Notes: generated by a model not told the origin, from the sequence alone. 64,000 nucleotides of DNA from Coriobacteriaceae bacterium (GCA_902363875.1 CABJBO010000006.1:1-64000), one strand, 5' to 3'. Positions 29,802 through 38,514 are shown, counted from the stretch's first letter. Made by a program: numbers and translations.

Positions 29802-30539
29802 ATGGATAACTATTTGGATTTGATGCGCGCTCGCCGCGAGCAGATTCTGGAACGTTTTTATGCGGCGCTCGATCGCGCGGGCCGCCCCCACGACGCCGCG
29901 CGCCTCATTGCCGTGTCCAAGACCGTTGGTGTCGATGAGACTGTTGCTGCCATCCAGGCGGGGTATAGCCATTTTGCCGAGAACCGCCCGCAGGAGCTGG
30001 TTCGCAAGCTCACGGGTCTGGCGGAGCATCCGGAGCTGTCCGAGGTGCGCTTCGATATGATCGGCAACCTGCAGACCAATAAGATCAATGCGGTGCTGGG
30101 CTCAGCCGAGCTGATTCACTCGGTGGGTTCGCTGCATCTGGCACAGGCGATCTCGAGCCGTGCTGTCCGCAAGATTGAGGCAGGCGAGCTCGCCGGCCCC
30201 CAGCGTGTGCTCATCGAGGTCAATGTGAGTGGTGAGGAGTCGAAGGGAGGCTTTTCGCCCGATGAGATTCGCGCCGCCGCGGGTGAGCTTGCGGAACTTG
30301 AGGGAATTTGCGTACAGGGGCTTATGACTATGGCGCCCCGGGGGAATAAGGATGTGGCACGCCGCACCTTTGCGGGGCTTCGTGAGCTGAGGGATGAGCT
30401 GGAGGCTGCGCATCCCGATTTGAACCTGCCTGAGCTTTCCTGCGGCATGAGCGAGGACTTTGAGCCTGCCCTTGAGGAGGGCTCTACGCTCGTTCGCCTG
30501 GGCAGGGTAGTATTTAGCCCGGAGTTTGCAGTAAAATAA
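29802..30539 (+). CDS. yggS: YggS/PROSC-family PLP-binding protein
   Basis: A 245-residue PLP-binding barrel protein. The lysine in LIAVSKTVG near residue 35 is the PLP Schiff-base residue; HFAENRPQEL and HSVGSLHLA follow the family pattern. It maintains pyridoxal phosphate homeostasis and has no known catalytic activity. It lies immediately upstream of sepF, as in many Gram-positive dcw regions. GGAGG precedes ATG 29802; the open frame continues upstream without a better start. Confidence 0.93.
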   Translation: MDNYLDLMRARREQILERFYAALDRAGRPHDAARLIAVSKTVGVDETVAAIQAGYSHFAENRPQELVRKLTGLAEHPELSEVRFDMIGNLQTNKINAVLGSAELIHSVGSLHLAQAISSRAVRKIEAGELAGPQRVLIEVNVSGEESKGGFSPDEIRAAAGELAELEGICVQGLMTMAPRGNKDVARRTFAGLRELRDELEAAHPDLNLPELSCGMSEDFEPALEEGSTLVRLGRVVFSPEFAVK

Positions 30540-30599
30540 GGCTCTGAAGTGCGCACTGATTATCGGGGCGCCTGCACTAAACCGCGAGAGGACACAACC

Positions 30600-31322
30600 A
30601 TGGGCTTCCTTGACGAGATTAAAAATAAGATGCACCTGGGCGGCCAGCAGGGTTACGACCAGGGTTATGGCCAGGACGACGACTACGGCTACGATGACGG
30701 CTATGACGATAGTTATCAGGGCAACGGCTACGGCGGTGCTTCGGGCGAGGGCTTCTACACCCAAGACGAGCCGAGCAACGGCCTGCTTGGTCAGACGCGC
30801 CGCGGTGAAGCTGAGTCGGTTGCCGTGTATACGCGCTCCGGTCAGCTGGTCGGCGATGACTCCCGCCATGCCACGACGTATAACCCGCCTTCGCGCTCGC
30901 AGGACAGTGTTGCGAGCGGTTATCGTCCTGGTGCCTATGACACGCCGTCGAGCTACGCCGAGAACACCCGCGCCCGTGCCGCCGCTGCGCCCGCGCCTGC
31001 ACCGAGTGATGCCTCGGCCTATGCGAGCAATATCATCAACGCCACGCCGCAGCTGCCGGCCTATGTCCTGCGCCCCGAGAGCTATGACGACGTGGAGACC
31101 GTGGTGCGCCGCGTTCGCACCAAGCAGCCTGTCGCACTGATTTTTGTGGGCGTACGCACCGAAGTTGCTAAGCGCGTCTTGGACTTCTCTTACGGCTTTG
31201 CCTGCGGTCTGGGTGCCACGGTCAAGGAGGTGGGCGACCGCGTGTTCATGGTGCTGCCCGCCGGCTGCGAGGTCAAAGATTCCGATCTCAAGAAGCTTCG
31301 TGCCGACGGCTACCTTAAGTAA
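30600..31322 (+). CDS. sepF: Z-ring anchoring protein SepF
   Basis: A 240-residue protein. The N-terminal MGFLDEIKNKM is a short amphipathic membrane-targeting helix. A Gly/Tyr/Asp-rich linker follows (about 15-55), then a Ser/Ala/Pro-rich stretch, and the SepF domain at about 142-238, with PESYDDVETVVRRVR and the LDFSYGFACGLGATV core. SepF tethers FtsZ to the membrane and is the expected substitute for the missing FtsA. GAGAGGA precedes the ATG. yggT follows in the same frame only 21 bp later. Confidence 0.93.
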   Translation: MGFLDEIKNKMHLGGQQGYDQGYGQDDDYGYDDGYDDSYQGNGYGGASGEGFYTQDEPSNGLLGQTRRGEAESVAVYTRSGQLVGDDSRHATTYNPPSRSQDSVASGYRPGAYDTPSSYAENTRARAAAAPAPAPSDASAYASNIINATPQLPAYVLRPESYDDVETVVRRVRTKQPVALIFVGVRTEVAKRVLDFSYGFACGLGATVKEVGDRVFMVLPAGCEVKDSDLKKLRADGYLK

Positions 31323-31343
31323 AGACAAGACGAGGAGATTCCC

Positions 31344-31625
31344 ATCAACATCTACACTATCGTCCAGCTGGTCAACACGCTGTTCAACTTCTATTCCACG
31401 CTCATTGTCGTCTACTGCTTTATGACGTGGATTCCCATGAAGCAGGGTGGTTTGCTTCAGGATATTGCTGCGGTGCTCGATAGCGTGTGCGGTCCGTGGC
31501 TCAACCTGTTCCGTCGTTTCATCCCGCCGATGGGCGGTATCGATTTTTCGCCGGTCGTTGCGATTATTGCGTTGCAGTTGGTGCAGAGGCTGGTTCTGCA
31601 GCTTCTTATAGGTATACTCGTATAG
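31344..31625 (+). CDS. yggT: YggT-family membrane protein with non-canonical start
   Basis: About 93 residues with two hydrophobic segments (IYTIVQLVNTLFNFYSTLI and the C-terminal VVAIIALQLVQRLVLQLL) flanking the family motif PWLNLFRRFIPPMGGIDFSP. YggT proteins are two-helix membrane proteins that commonly follow sepF; their role is probably linked to division or envelope. The frame upstream of residue 1 has no ATG, GTG or TTG back to the sepF stop (31320-31322). The ribosome site GAGGAG (31332-31337) is spaced 6 bases from an ATC at 31344, which I take as the start; ATT 31338 is the alternative. The first ATG (31422) would delete the first helix. Confidence 0.8.
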   Translation: MNIYTIVQLVNTLFNFYSTLIVVYCFMTWIPMKQGGLLQDIAAVLDSVCGPWLNLFRRFIPPMGGIDFSPVVAIIALQLVQRLVLQLLIGILV

Positions 31626-31686
31626 AACTGACTTAGTAACTTACGTCGGGCGTGTAGCGCCGAGGCGATGAAAAAGGAGACTTGTT

Positions 31687-32361
31687 ATGGCTATTACCCC
31701 TGCAGACATCCAGGCTCAGACTTTCTCTGAGGCCAAGCGTGGCTACGATCCCGCCGAGGTCGACGTCTTCTTGGAGACGCTGTCCTCCGAGGTTGACGCT
31801 ATGCTCGCTAAGATCGTCGACCTTAAGGGTCGCCTGACTGCTACCGAGCAGCAGCTTGCCGATGCGCAGGCTCAGCTTGCCCAGGCTCAGGATGCCACCG
31901 CCCAAGCCGTTCCTGCCGCCCCCGTGGCTGCTCCCGCCCCTGACTTCTCCGCTCAGGAGCGCCAGATTTCCGCTGCCCTGATCGCTGCCCAGCAGACCGC
32001 TGAGACCATCGTCAACGATGCCAACGAGAACGCTGAGCGTATCCGCAACGAGGCTGACGCTAAGGCACGCGAGGTTATCCGCCAGGCTCTGACCGAGAAG
32101 CAGGCCGAGCTCGAGGAAATCGATCGTCTCAAGGCTTCCCGCGAGGAGTTCAAGGCCGAGTACCTCAAGCTCATCCAGCACTTCATGGACGATGCCCAGA
32201 ACTCCTTCCCGGCCGACCTCATGGCCTCCACGCCGGTCGGTTCTGCCGCTTCTCCTGCGGTGACTGTTCCCGCCGAGCCGCTGCCCGTCGCTGACCCGGT
32301 TGTCCCCGTGGCCGATCCCTTCGCCCCGATCGACAACTTTGCCGCCGACGACCTGGACTAA
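31687..32361 (+). CDS. divIVA: DivIVA-domain protein
   Basis: A 224-residue protein. The N-terminal DivIVA lipid-binding domain is clear (ITPADIQAQTFSEAKRGYDPAEVDVFL), followed by a coiled coil to about residue 60, an Ala/Pro linker, a long second coiled coil (about 95-170), and a Pro/Val/Ala tail. In Actinobacteria DivIVA (Wag31) marks poles and directs growth and septum placement. AAAAGGAG precedes the ATG. It is 61 bp downstream of yggT and is followed by a strong terminator. Confidence 0.92.
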   Translation: MAITPADIQAQTFSEAKRGYDPAEVDVFLETLSSEVDAMLAKIVDLKGRLTATEQQLADAQAQLAQAQDATAQAVPAAPVAAPAPDFSAQERQISAALIAAQQTAETIVNDANENAERIRNEADAKAREVIRQALTEKQAELEEIDRLKASREEFKAEYLKLIQHFMDDAQNSFPADLMASTPVGSAASPAVTVPAEPLPVADPVVPVADPFAPIDNFAADDLD

Positions 32362-32388
32362 CATTCGGCCTACAATTTAGTGCCTAGA

Positions 32389-32417
32389 AAGGACCCGCAG
32401 CTTGCGGGTCCTTTTTT
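32389..32417 (+). terminator. Terminator after divIVA
   Basis: The perfect stem aaggacccgca/tgcgggtcctt is followed by TTTTTT. Confidence 0.92.
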
Positions 32418-32528
32418 ATGACTGTGCCGGGGTGCGTAACATAAAAAACCGAGCCCTGCACATAGTGGCGCAGAACTCGGCGAACGGGTGAGCGGTCAAG
32501 GGTAGGTTTTAAGGCATGTCCCAAAAAT

Positions 32529-33059
32529 CTACTTGAGGAGGAAGTCGGAGAGGGGAATGGTGCGGGCCTCGCGATGCTCGGGGTCTGCGATGTGGTCGGC
32601 AGGATAGCCACAGACGAGCATGTGATAGGGATAGACACCCTCGGGCAGGTTGAACTGCTCGCGGGCTAGCTCGGGCTTAAAATGGCACACCCAGCACGTT
32701 CCTAGACCCTGCTCGGTGGCCTCCATCATCATCTGATCACACACGATGGATGTATCGATTTCACTGGAATTCATCTGGTCATACGGGCGTACCCAAGCAT
32801 CATCGGTAACGCTGCAAATAAGGAAGATGAGCGGAGCGCCAAAGATAGACCCATCACGAGCAAACCGAGGCTGACAAGCAGCAGCCTTCTCCAGAAGCTC
32901 GGGCGTATCCAACACCATCACACGAGAAGGATGATTATTACAAGCAGAAGGAGCAATGCGCCCAGCCTCAACAATGGCATCCACCACAGCCTGCTCAACA
33001 GAACGGTCCTCAAAAGAACGACAAGAATACCGACCACGAGCCAGATCCAAATAAGACAT
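32529..33059 (-). CDS. Nitroreductase-family protein
   Basis: A 176-residue flavoprotein of the nitroreductase superfamily. The N-terminal RYSCRSFEDRSV and IAPSACNNHPSR motifs bind FMN, and QGLGTCWVCHF is the usual C-terminal half motif. Small members of this type reduce nitro compounds or quinones with NAD(P)H, and the substrate cannot be told from sequence. AGGAGGG lies upstream of ATG 33059 on the minus strand. It is convergent with divIVA. The upstream region is unusually A/C-rich on the plus strand. Confidence 0.88.
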   Translation of the reverse strand: MSYLDLARGRYSCRSFEDRSVEQAVVDAIVEAGRIAPSACNNHPSRVMVLDTPELLEKAAACQPRFARDGSIFGAPLIFLICSVTDDAWVRPYDQMNSSEIDTSIVCDQMMMEATEQGLGTCWVCHFKPELAREQFNLPEGVYPYHMLVCGYPADHIADPEHREARTIPLSDFLLK

Positions 33060-33229
33060 ACAAGCCCTCCTATAATTAAAAATCAAACAAACCAAAAGTA
33101 ACCCAAAGAGTACCCAAAGCAGCAATCAGCCAAACGCTCATCAAGGGCCAAAGTGTCCGAACGGATACCAAAGGTCCCTTCAGCCAAACCCCCATCGCGC
33201 TAAATCTATCAGCCAAAGTTCCCAATGGT

Positions 33230-33338
33230 GGTACGTAAGGCGAAGGGCCGGCCACGGTTTACTTTCGAACGACTCTGCAAAGCAGCCGGAGTGAGAAAGC
33301 AAACCGTGGCCGGCCCTTCGCCGCCGGGACACGTACCC
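33230..33338. repeat. Long inverted repeat between minus-strand genes
   Basis: The arms 33239-33260 and 33301-33322 are a perfect 22-bp inverted repeat. The pairing continues inward with one mismatch (tttactttc / gaaagcaaa) and outward after a short gap as ggtacgt/acgtacc (33230-33236 with 33332-33338). It has no T-run typical of a terminator. It shares the 11-base word gaaagtaaacc (here on the minus strand) and a ggccgg core with the large palindrome at 47203-47332. Confidence 0.8.
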
Positions 33339-33342
33339 CCAA

Positions 33343-33966
33343 TTAACTGTTCTTCATGACAATCGAATCCACGACATCGGCCACATTCTCGCAGCAGTCG
33401 GCGCAGTACTCCAGGAAGGCGTACACGTCACGCCAGGCGATAACCTCGAGCGGGTCCTTGCCGTTAACGTGCAGGTTACGCATGGCGTTGATATAGAGCT
33501 CGTCGGCCTCGGACTCGATGGTGTTGATCTGGATGACGAGCTCGCGCAGCGTCTTGGACTTGCGGTAGTTGGGCAGCTCGACCATCAGGTCCTTCATGGC
33601 GCGGCAGGCGTCGGTCACCTTGTGGGCGATGACGATGGCGTCGGGATGGATGCTCTGGATGTTGGTGAAGTAGACGCGCTGCACGACGCCCTCGATACGG
33701 TCGAGTACGGTGTCGAGCGAGCAGCTCATCAGATCCAGGTCCTCGCGCTCAAGCGGGGTGATAAAGGCCGTGAGCAGGGCGTCCTCAAGCTCATGGTGCT
33801 TCTTGTCGGCCGCATGCTCGATCGCGTGCATCTTGTCGAGCATATCGTGAATCTTCGCGGGATCGAAGTTCTCGAAAATCTTGGTAAGCAGCTCGGCGGC
33901 CTGGACGGCAAGGTCGGCGCAGGCGACGTAGTTGTCAAAGTAGAATGAATCGGGTTTCTTTGCCAT
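33343..33966 (-). CDS. DUF47 (PhoU-like) phosphate transport regulator
   Basis: A 207-residue all-helical protein of the DUF47/YkaA family, with a PhoU-like fold. Segments such as HAIEHAADKKHHELEDAL and FITPLEREDLDLM are family hallmarks. DUF47 genes usually pair with Pit transporters and are thought to regulate or gate them. Here it lies 67 bp downstream of the pit gene on the same strand, and GAAAGGA precedes its ATG. It is distinct from the true phoU at 28825. Confidence 0.9.
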   Translation of the reverse strand: MAKKPDSFYFDNYVACADLAVQAAELLTKIFENFDPAKIHDMLDKMHAIEHAADKKHHELEDALLTAFITPLEREDLDLMSCSLDTVLDRIEGVVQRVYFTNIQSIHPDAIVIAHKVTDACRAMKDLMVELPNYRKSKTLRELVIQINTIESEADELYINAMRNLHVNGKDPLEVIAWRDVYAFLEYCADCCENVADVVDSIVMKNS

Positions 33967-34033
33967 GAGTGGGTCCTTTCGAGGCGAAGACGGGTGGGCG
34001 AAGTTTTGCGGTCCGGATGGACGCTCGGTGTGG

Positions 34034-35083
34034 CTAGAGGAACATCATGAACAGCTTGGCCATGACAAAGCTGATGAGTCCGCAGGCGGGGAAGGTGAAG
34101 AACCAGGTGAACATCATGTCCTTGACGACGCCGAAGTTGATGGCCGAGAGGCGTTTGACGGCACCGACGCCCATGATGGCGCAGGTCTTGATGTGCGTGG
34201 AGGACACGGGGATGCCGGTAAGGGTGGCAAGCAGCAGGTTTGCGGCGCCCGCCAGGTCGGCGGAGAAGCCCTGGTACTTTTCGAGCTTGACCATGCTCTG
34301 GCCGACGGACTTGATGATGCGCTCGCCGCCCACACTGGTGCCGATGCCCATGGTGGCCGAGCACAGCAGCATGATCCAGATGGGGATGCCGGCGTCGCCG
34401 ACGCTAGTCTGGCCGTTGGCGAAGGCGACACCTAAAAAGAGCACGCCGATGAACTTCTGTCCATCCTGCGCGCCGTGCATAAAGCTCATGGCCGCGGCAC
34501 TCGCAATCTGAGCATATTTAAAGAAGACATTGGCACGTCGCCTGTTGGCGGCGGCGAAAAGAATCGAGACGAGTTTGCACAGGATCCAGCCCATGACAAA
34601 GCCCAGACCGATGGAGAGCGCCAGGCCGTAGATGACCTTCATCCACTCGTGGACGTTGACGCTGTTCGCGCCGCCGAGGGCGATGGCAGCACCGGTCAGG
34701 CCGGCGATAAGGCTGTGGCTTTGCGAGGTGGGGATGCCAAAACGCGACGCTGTGGCGCCGTAGACGACGATGGAGAAGAGCGCCGCGCAGAGGCACGCGA
34801 GTGCCATGGTGCTGTTTCCGCCAAAGTCGACGATATGTGAGATGGTGTTGGCGACGCTCGCGTTAAAGTGCGTCATGATGAGCACGCCCAAGAAGTTGAA
34901 TGCGGCGCTCATGAGGATGGCGGCGCGGGCGGGCATGCAGCGCGTGGTGACGCAGGTCGCGATGGCGTTGGGCGCGTCGGTCCATCCGTTGACGAAGATG
35001 GCGCCGAGCGCGAGGATCACGGTGACGGCAAGGACTGGGTTCGACACAAGCTGGCCGAGGAAGGTTGAGAACGTTACGTCCAT
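34034..35083 (-). CDS. pit: Inorganic phosphate transporter, Pit family
   Basis: A 349-residue membrane protein of the PHO-4/PitA family with about ten hydrophobic segments. The duplicated signature is visible as GWTDAPNAIATCVTTR near residue 33 and ITGIPVSSTHIKT-type (TLTGIPVSSTHIKTCA) near 290; the PTSQSHSLIAGL motif lies near 117. It couples phosphate-metal import to protons or sodium. It is the first gene of a two-gene minus-strand operon with the DUF47 protein. The ATG has no strong ribosome site. Confidence 0.93.
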   Translation of the reverse strand: MDVTFSTFLGQLVSNPVLAVTVILALGAIFVNGWTDAPNAIATCVTTRCMPARAAILMSAAFNFLGVLIMTHFNASVANTISHIVDFGGNSTMALACLCAALFSIVVYGATASRFGIPTSQSHSLIAGLTGAAIALGGANSVNVHEWMKVIYGLALSIGLGFVMGWILCKLVSILFAAANRRRANVFFKYAQIASAAAMSFMHGAQDGQKFIGVLFLGVAFANGQTSVGDAGIPIWIMLLCSATMGIGTSVGGERIIKSVGQSMVKLEKYQGFSADLAGAANLLLATLTGIPVSSTHIKTCAIMGVGAVKRLSAINFGVVKDMMFTWFFTFPACGLISFVMAKLFMMFL

Positions 35084-35333
35084 ATATGGGCTTTCTCGAA
35101 GTTTGCAGACACGTTACAAAAACATGATAAATCGTATCACCTCCTGCGGGTTTCTTTACCGAGTTCTGATGGGAGAAGTGAATTTTTTGGCACTAACATT
35201 GAATATTAGCCCTGTTGACCGCGGGTGTTCTTTTTGCTAACACGCCATGAGGACACGTGCGCGCGTCCCAACACCCCAAAACCACAGTCTGTTCGCTTTA
35301 CAACATACAAACATGCGTTCGATAATAGGGGCC

Positions 35334-35672
35334 ATGGAATATCGACAGACAGACGGCAAAACTCGACGCGTGCACAAGCAGTATGTGGACGTCGTGGCTC
35401 GCATCCTTGCGGGCGGACAAGTCGTGCCGGTCACCGTCTGCTGGGTCGACGGCCGTTGTTTTACGATCGACGAAATTATCTCGACCACCGGGTTTGGCCT
35501 GACGGTTCACGGCATTCGTACGGCAACCTATAAGGTACGTTTTGGCGGACATGCGACCGAGTTGTATCTGGAGGACCAAACGCGTGAGCGGGCGGACGGC
35601 TCGCAGGCGCACGTGATGCGTTGGTGGGTCTGGGCTTTTGATCGTACGCTCGAGGGCGAGCGCCGCAGGTAA
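35334..35672 (+). CDS. Small hypothetical protein
   Basis: A 112-residue protein I do not recognise. It is soluble, beta-rich in appearance (VARILAGGQVVPVTVCWVDGRCFTIDEI) and ends in a basic ERRR tail. ATG 35334 is preceded by ATAGGGG at short spacing; ATG 35313 is an alternative that adds seven residues. Codon use resembles its neighbours. It is divergent from the pit gene and lies 79 bp upstream of the Bax-inhibitor gene. It may be a beta-strand-rich regulatory or ligand-binding domain, but no function is assigned. Confidence 0.6.
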   Translation: MEYRQTDGKTRRVHKQYVDVVARILAGGQVVPVTVCWVDGRCFTIDEIISTTGFGLTVHGIRTATYKVRFGGHATELYLEDQTRERADGSQAHVMRWWVWAFDRTLEGERRR

Positions 35673-35751
35673 GAGCGCGCGGCATTCGGGTACAATGGCA
35701 GGAATCTTGTCACCTACGGCGCTGTTGTGGCGCTTTTTGAAAGGACGAAGT

Positions 35752-36447
35752 ATGAACGATATCCAGGGCTATCAGAACGGCCCCATCGAGACCGGCGCAA
35801 GCCGCGCCAAGGAGATGTCGCCGCGCGCGTACAATCTTGTCATGTCTGCTCTGATCTTTTTGGGCTTTTGCGCCATGGGCGCCGGTGCTTACTTTACGAG
35901 CACCATGTCGTTTGCGCGCATGATGATGAGCGGCGCCGCTTTGCCGCTGGTCTTTGGCTCATTTATTTTGACCATCGTCGGCATGGTCATGATGTCGGCT
36001 GCTGCCAGCAAACAGTCCGTGGGCCTGTCGCTCGTGGGCTACGTGGTCTTTGCGAGCACCTTTGGCCTGACGGCGTCGTTTGGTCTTGCCAACTACGACC
36101 TGCCTACCATTAACACCGCCTTTATCGCCACGGCCGCCATCACCTTTGTCTTTGGTGCGCTGGGCGTGACCTTCCCCAAGTTCTTCCAGCGTGTGTATGG
36201 CATTGGTTTTGGCATCTTGCTTGCCACGATTCTGGTCGAGATCGTGCTGATGTTCATGGGCGTTTCGCAGTCCATCACCGACCTGATCGTGATTGTGGTG
36301 TTTGCCGGCTTTATTGGCTACGACACCTATGTGGCCACGACGGTGCCGCCTACGCTGCCCAATGCGGTGCTCATGGCGTCCAATCTGTTCGTGGACATTA
36401 TCAACGTGTTCCTACGCATCCTGAACATCCTCGGCCGTCGCGATTAA
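35752..36447 (+). CDS. Bax inhibitor-1 (YccA/YbhL) family membrane protein
   Basis: A 231-residue protein with seven hydrophobic segments. The C-terminal pair of acidic residues in the GFIGYDTYVA segment, typical of the BI-1 family calcium/pH sensor, is present. Bacterial members form calcium-leak-type channels or modulate FtsH; the physiological role here is unknown. AAAGGAC precedes ATG 35752. It is flanked by a UUCG-loop terminator downstream. Confidence 0.88.
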   Translation: MNDIQGYQNGPIETGASRAKEMSPRAYNLVMSALIFLGFCAMGAGAYFTSTMSFARMMMSGAALPLVFGSFILTIVGMVMMSAAASKQSVGLSLVGYVVFASTFGLTASFGLANYDLPTINTAFIATAAITFVFGALGVTFPKFFQRVYGIGFGILLATILVEIVLMFMGVSQSITDLIVIVVFAGFIGYDTYVATTVPPTLPNAVLMASNLFVDIINVFLRILNILGRRD

Positions 36448-36494
36448 AGCGCGGCATTGCGATGCTTTCTGCCGGACACGGTAAAACGATGCGA

Positions 36495-36522
36495 AAGGCG
36501 GTCCTTCGGGGCCGTCTTTTTT
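36495..36522 (+). terminator. Terminator with TTCG tetraloop
   Basis: A 10-bp stem with two G:T pairs (36495-36504 with 36509-36518) has a TTCG loop and is followed by a T-run of six. Confidence 0.9.
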
Positions 36523-36587
36523 GTGCGCGGCGGGGTATCATGGATGGGAAAAGCCGATAGCGGCAGCGACAGGAAAGGTGGCCATGT

Positions 36588-37721
36588 ATGGCAGACGTCG
36601 ACAACAGGAACCGTAACCGCAGGTCCAACCGAGCGGGTCAGCCCAATCCCAAGCGCGAGGCCCGTGCCAAGGCCGCCGAGCGCCATGTGATGACTGTGTC
36701 CGAGGCCTGCGCCAAGGATATCGAGCGTTCGCTTGCTGGTGTTCGCGAGTTTGACGGCATGCCCGCCGGCTTTGTCGCGGCGATGAAGGCCAAGGTTCAG
36801 ACTGCTGTGGCCCCCGAAGAGCAGGTCGCCGAGGACGTCGAGAACGCGGAGACTGCCGAGGTCGAGGCAGCGCCCGAGACCGAGGCGGCGCCCGAGCCCG
36901 TCGAGGAGCCTGCCGAGGAAATCGCCGAAGCTGAGTCCGCGCCTGCTGAGGAGCCCGCTCCGGTCCTGCCCGAGGTCACTGTGCTTGATGCCTCCGCCAC
37001 GCAGGCAATCCTCGATAACGGTCGCGGCTATGCGCAGTTCTGCGACATGGCCGTGCTCGCCTTTGCCTCGTTTACCAATCCGGGCGGTGGATATATTCAG
37101 GGTTATCTGGGCCAGGAGGCCACGCTGTGCGCCGATTCGTATCTGTACAACGTTCTCGATAGGCAGCGTAAGTGGTACGGCGAGAACCGTCGCCGCAACA
37201 TCAACTGCGAGCTCTATCGTAACCGTGCCCTAGTGGTGCCTGCGGTGCGCTTCGACCGCAACCACGTGCATGCATACGCCGACGTGATCGTGGCCGCCGC
37301 GCCCAACGTTAAGCGCGCCCGCCAGGAGTATCGCGTGAGCGACGATGCTCTGCTGGATGCCCTGCGCGACCGCATTCGCTTTGTGCTCGCCATCTGCGAC
37401 GAGTTGGGTCGCGAGAAGCTCGTGCTGGGCGCATGGGGCTGCGACAACAACGGCTTTGATGCCGAGGCCGTGGCCGAGCTCTTCCGCAAGGAGCTCGCAT
37501 CGGGCGACTTCAAGGTCAAGCAGGTCTTCTTTGCCGTGCCCTCTACGCGCTGGGACGAGGACTTCGCCAAATTCGAGCACGTGCTGGCAAACTTCCCCGA
37601 GCGAAACGAGGAGTCCTATGCTCAGGTTGCCGCCCGCGCCGCAGTCGCCCGTGCCGCCGAGCAGGCTCAGGCCGCTGCCGAGGATGACGAGGATGACGAC
37701 GACTGGCGCAAGTACCTGTAA
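36588..37721 (+). CDS. PARG-like macrodomain protein (TIGR02452/DUF2263 family)
   Basis: A 377-residue protein. A basic N-terminus (about 1-60) is followed by an Ala/Glu/Pro-rich acidic linker (about 70-130) and a microbial PARG-type macrodomain (about 135-330). The signature region NPGGGYIQGYLGQEATLC is clear, as is LVLGAWGCDNNGFD near 282. Enzymes of this family remove ADP-ribose from proteins and normally carry GGG-x(6-8)-QEE; here the second Glu, the usual catalytic residue, is Ala. The protein ends in an Asp/Glu-rich tail. The ATG at 36588 has AAAGG 11 bases upstream. Binding rather than hydrolysis is possible. Confidence 0.82.
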   Translation: MADVDNRNRNRRSNRAGQPNPKREARAKAAERHVMTVSEACAKDIERSLAGVREFDGMPAGFVAAMKAKVQTAVAPEEQVAEDVENAETAEVEAAPETEAAPEPVEEPAEEIAEAESAPAEEPAPVLPEVTVLDASATQAILDNGRGYAQFCDMAVLAFASFTNPGGGYIQGYLGQEATLCADSYLYNVLDRQRKWYGENRRRNINCELYRNRALVVPAVRFDRNHVHAYADVIVAAAPNVKRARQEYRVSDDALLDALRDRIRFVLAICDELGREKLVLGAWGCDNNGFDAEAVAELFRKELASGDFKVKQVFFAVPSTRWDEDFAKFEHVLANFPERNEESYAQVAARAAVARAAEQAQAAAEDDEDDDDWRKYL

Positions 37722-37746
37722 ACGGTGCTCGTGATGCGATATACCG

Positions 37747-37780
37747 AGCCGACGGGAGAGGCTGCTCCTGTCGGCTTTTT
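37747..37780 (+). terminator. Terminator after the PARG-like gene
   Basis: A 12-bp stem with one G:T pair (37747-37758 with 37765-37776) is followed by TTTTT. Confidence 0.9.
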
Positions 37781-37799
37781 ATTGAGTGGGGAGCTTACG

Positions 37800-38459
37800 A
37801 TGAAAAACGTTCTGTGCTTTGGTGACAGCAACACCTATGGTTACGATCCGGCGGGCATGCGCGACGGTACCGCGGTGCGCTATGCGCAGGATGTGCGCTG
37901 GTGTGGCGTGGTCCAACGTGACTTAGGCGAGGGCTGGCATGTAATTGAAGAAGGCCTCAACGGCCGCACGACGGTACGCGACGACATGTGCCATCTGGAC
38001 ACTAACCTCAACGGCATTCGCGCGCTTCCGATGCTGCTCGAGGCTCATAAGCCGCTGGACGCCATTGTGATCATGCTGGGCACCAACGACTGTAAGACGG
38101 TCTTTAACGTGACAGCTTCCGATATCGCCCGTGGCGCCATGGCGCTGATTCGCGCCGTCCGCGCGTTTCCGTGGACCGACGCTGCGCCTTGCCCGCGCAT
38201 CCTGCTGATGGCTCCTATCAAGATCAAGCCGCAGATCGCCGATGTATATATGACCGATTTTGACGAGCGTTCCGTCGAGGCATCTGAACATTTTGGCGAG
38301 TACTATGCGCACGTGGCCGAGCAGTTTGGCTGCGACTTTTTGAATGCCGCCGAGTTTGCCGAGCCGGGCGATATCGACTATCTGCATATGATGCCCGAAA
38401 GCCACGAGAGCTTGGGACATGCCGTGGCAGCCAAGCTCCAAGAGATGCTCGGTGAGTAG
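37800..38459 (+). CDS. SGNH/GDSL-family hydrolase
   Basis: A 219-residue SGNH hydrolase. Block I FGDSNTYG gives the nucleophile Ser10, block III appears as LGTND near residue 96, and block V as DIDYLHMMPESH with the catalytic Asp and His near the C-terminus. No signal peptide is seen, so it is cytoplasmic. Members are lipases or acyl esterases, including aryl esterases acting on small acyl groups, and the substrate is unknown. GGGGAGC precedes the ATG. Confidence 0.88.
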   Translation: MKNVLCFGDSNTYGYDPAGMRDGTAVRYAQDVRWCGVVQRDLGEGWHVIEEGLNGRTTVRDDMCHLDTNLNGIRALPMLLEAHKPLDAIVIMLGTNDCKTVFNVTASDIARGAMALIRAVRAFPWTDAAPCPRILLMAPIKIKPQIADVYMTDFDERSVEASEHFGEYYAHVAEQFGCDFLNAAEFAEPGDIDYLHMMPESHESLGHAVAAKLQEMLGE

Positions 38460-38514
38460 CGCGACCCAAAGCGGTACAAAAGTTTCCCTTGCGGCGGCTT
38501 GTTTCGCTGCTTTG

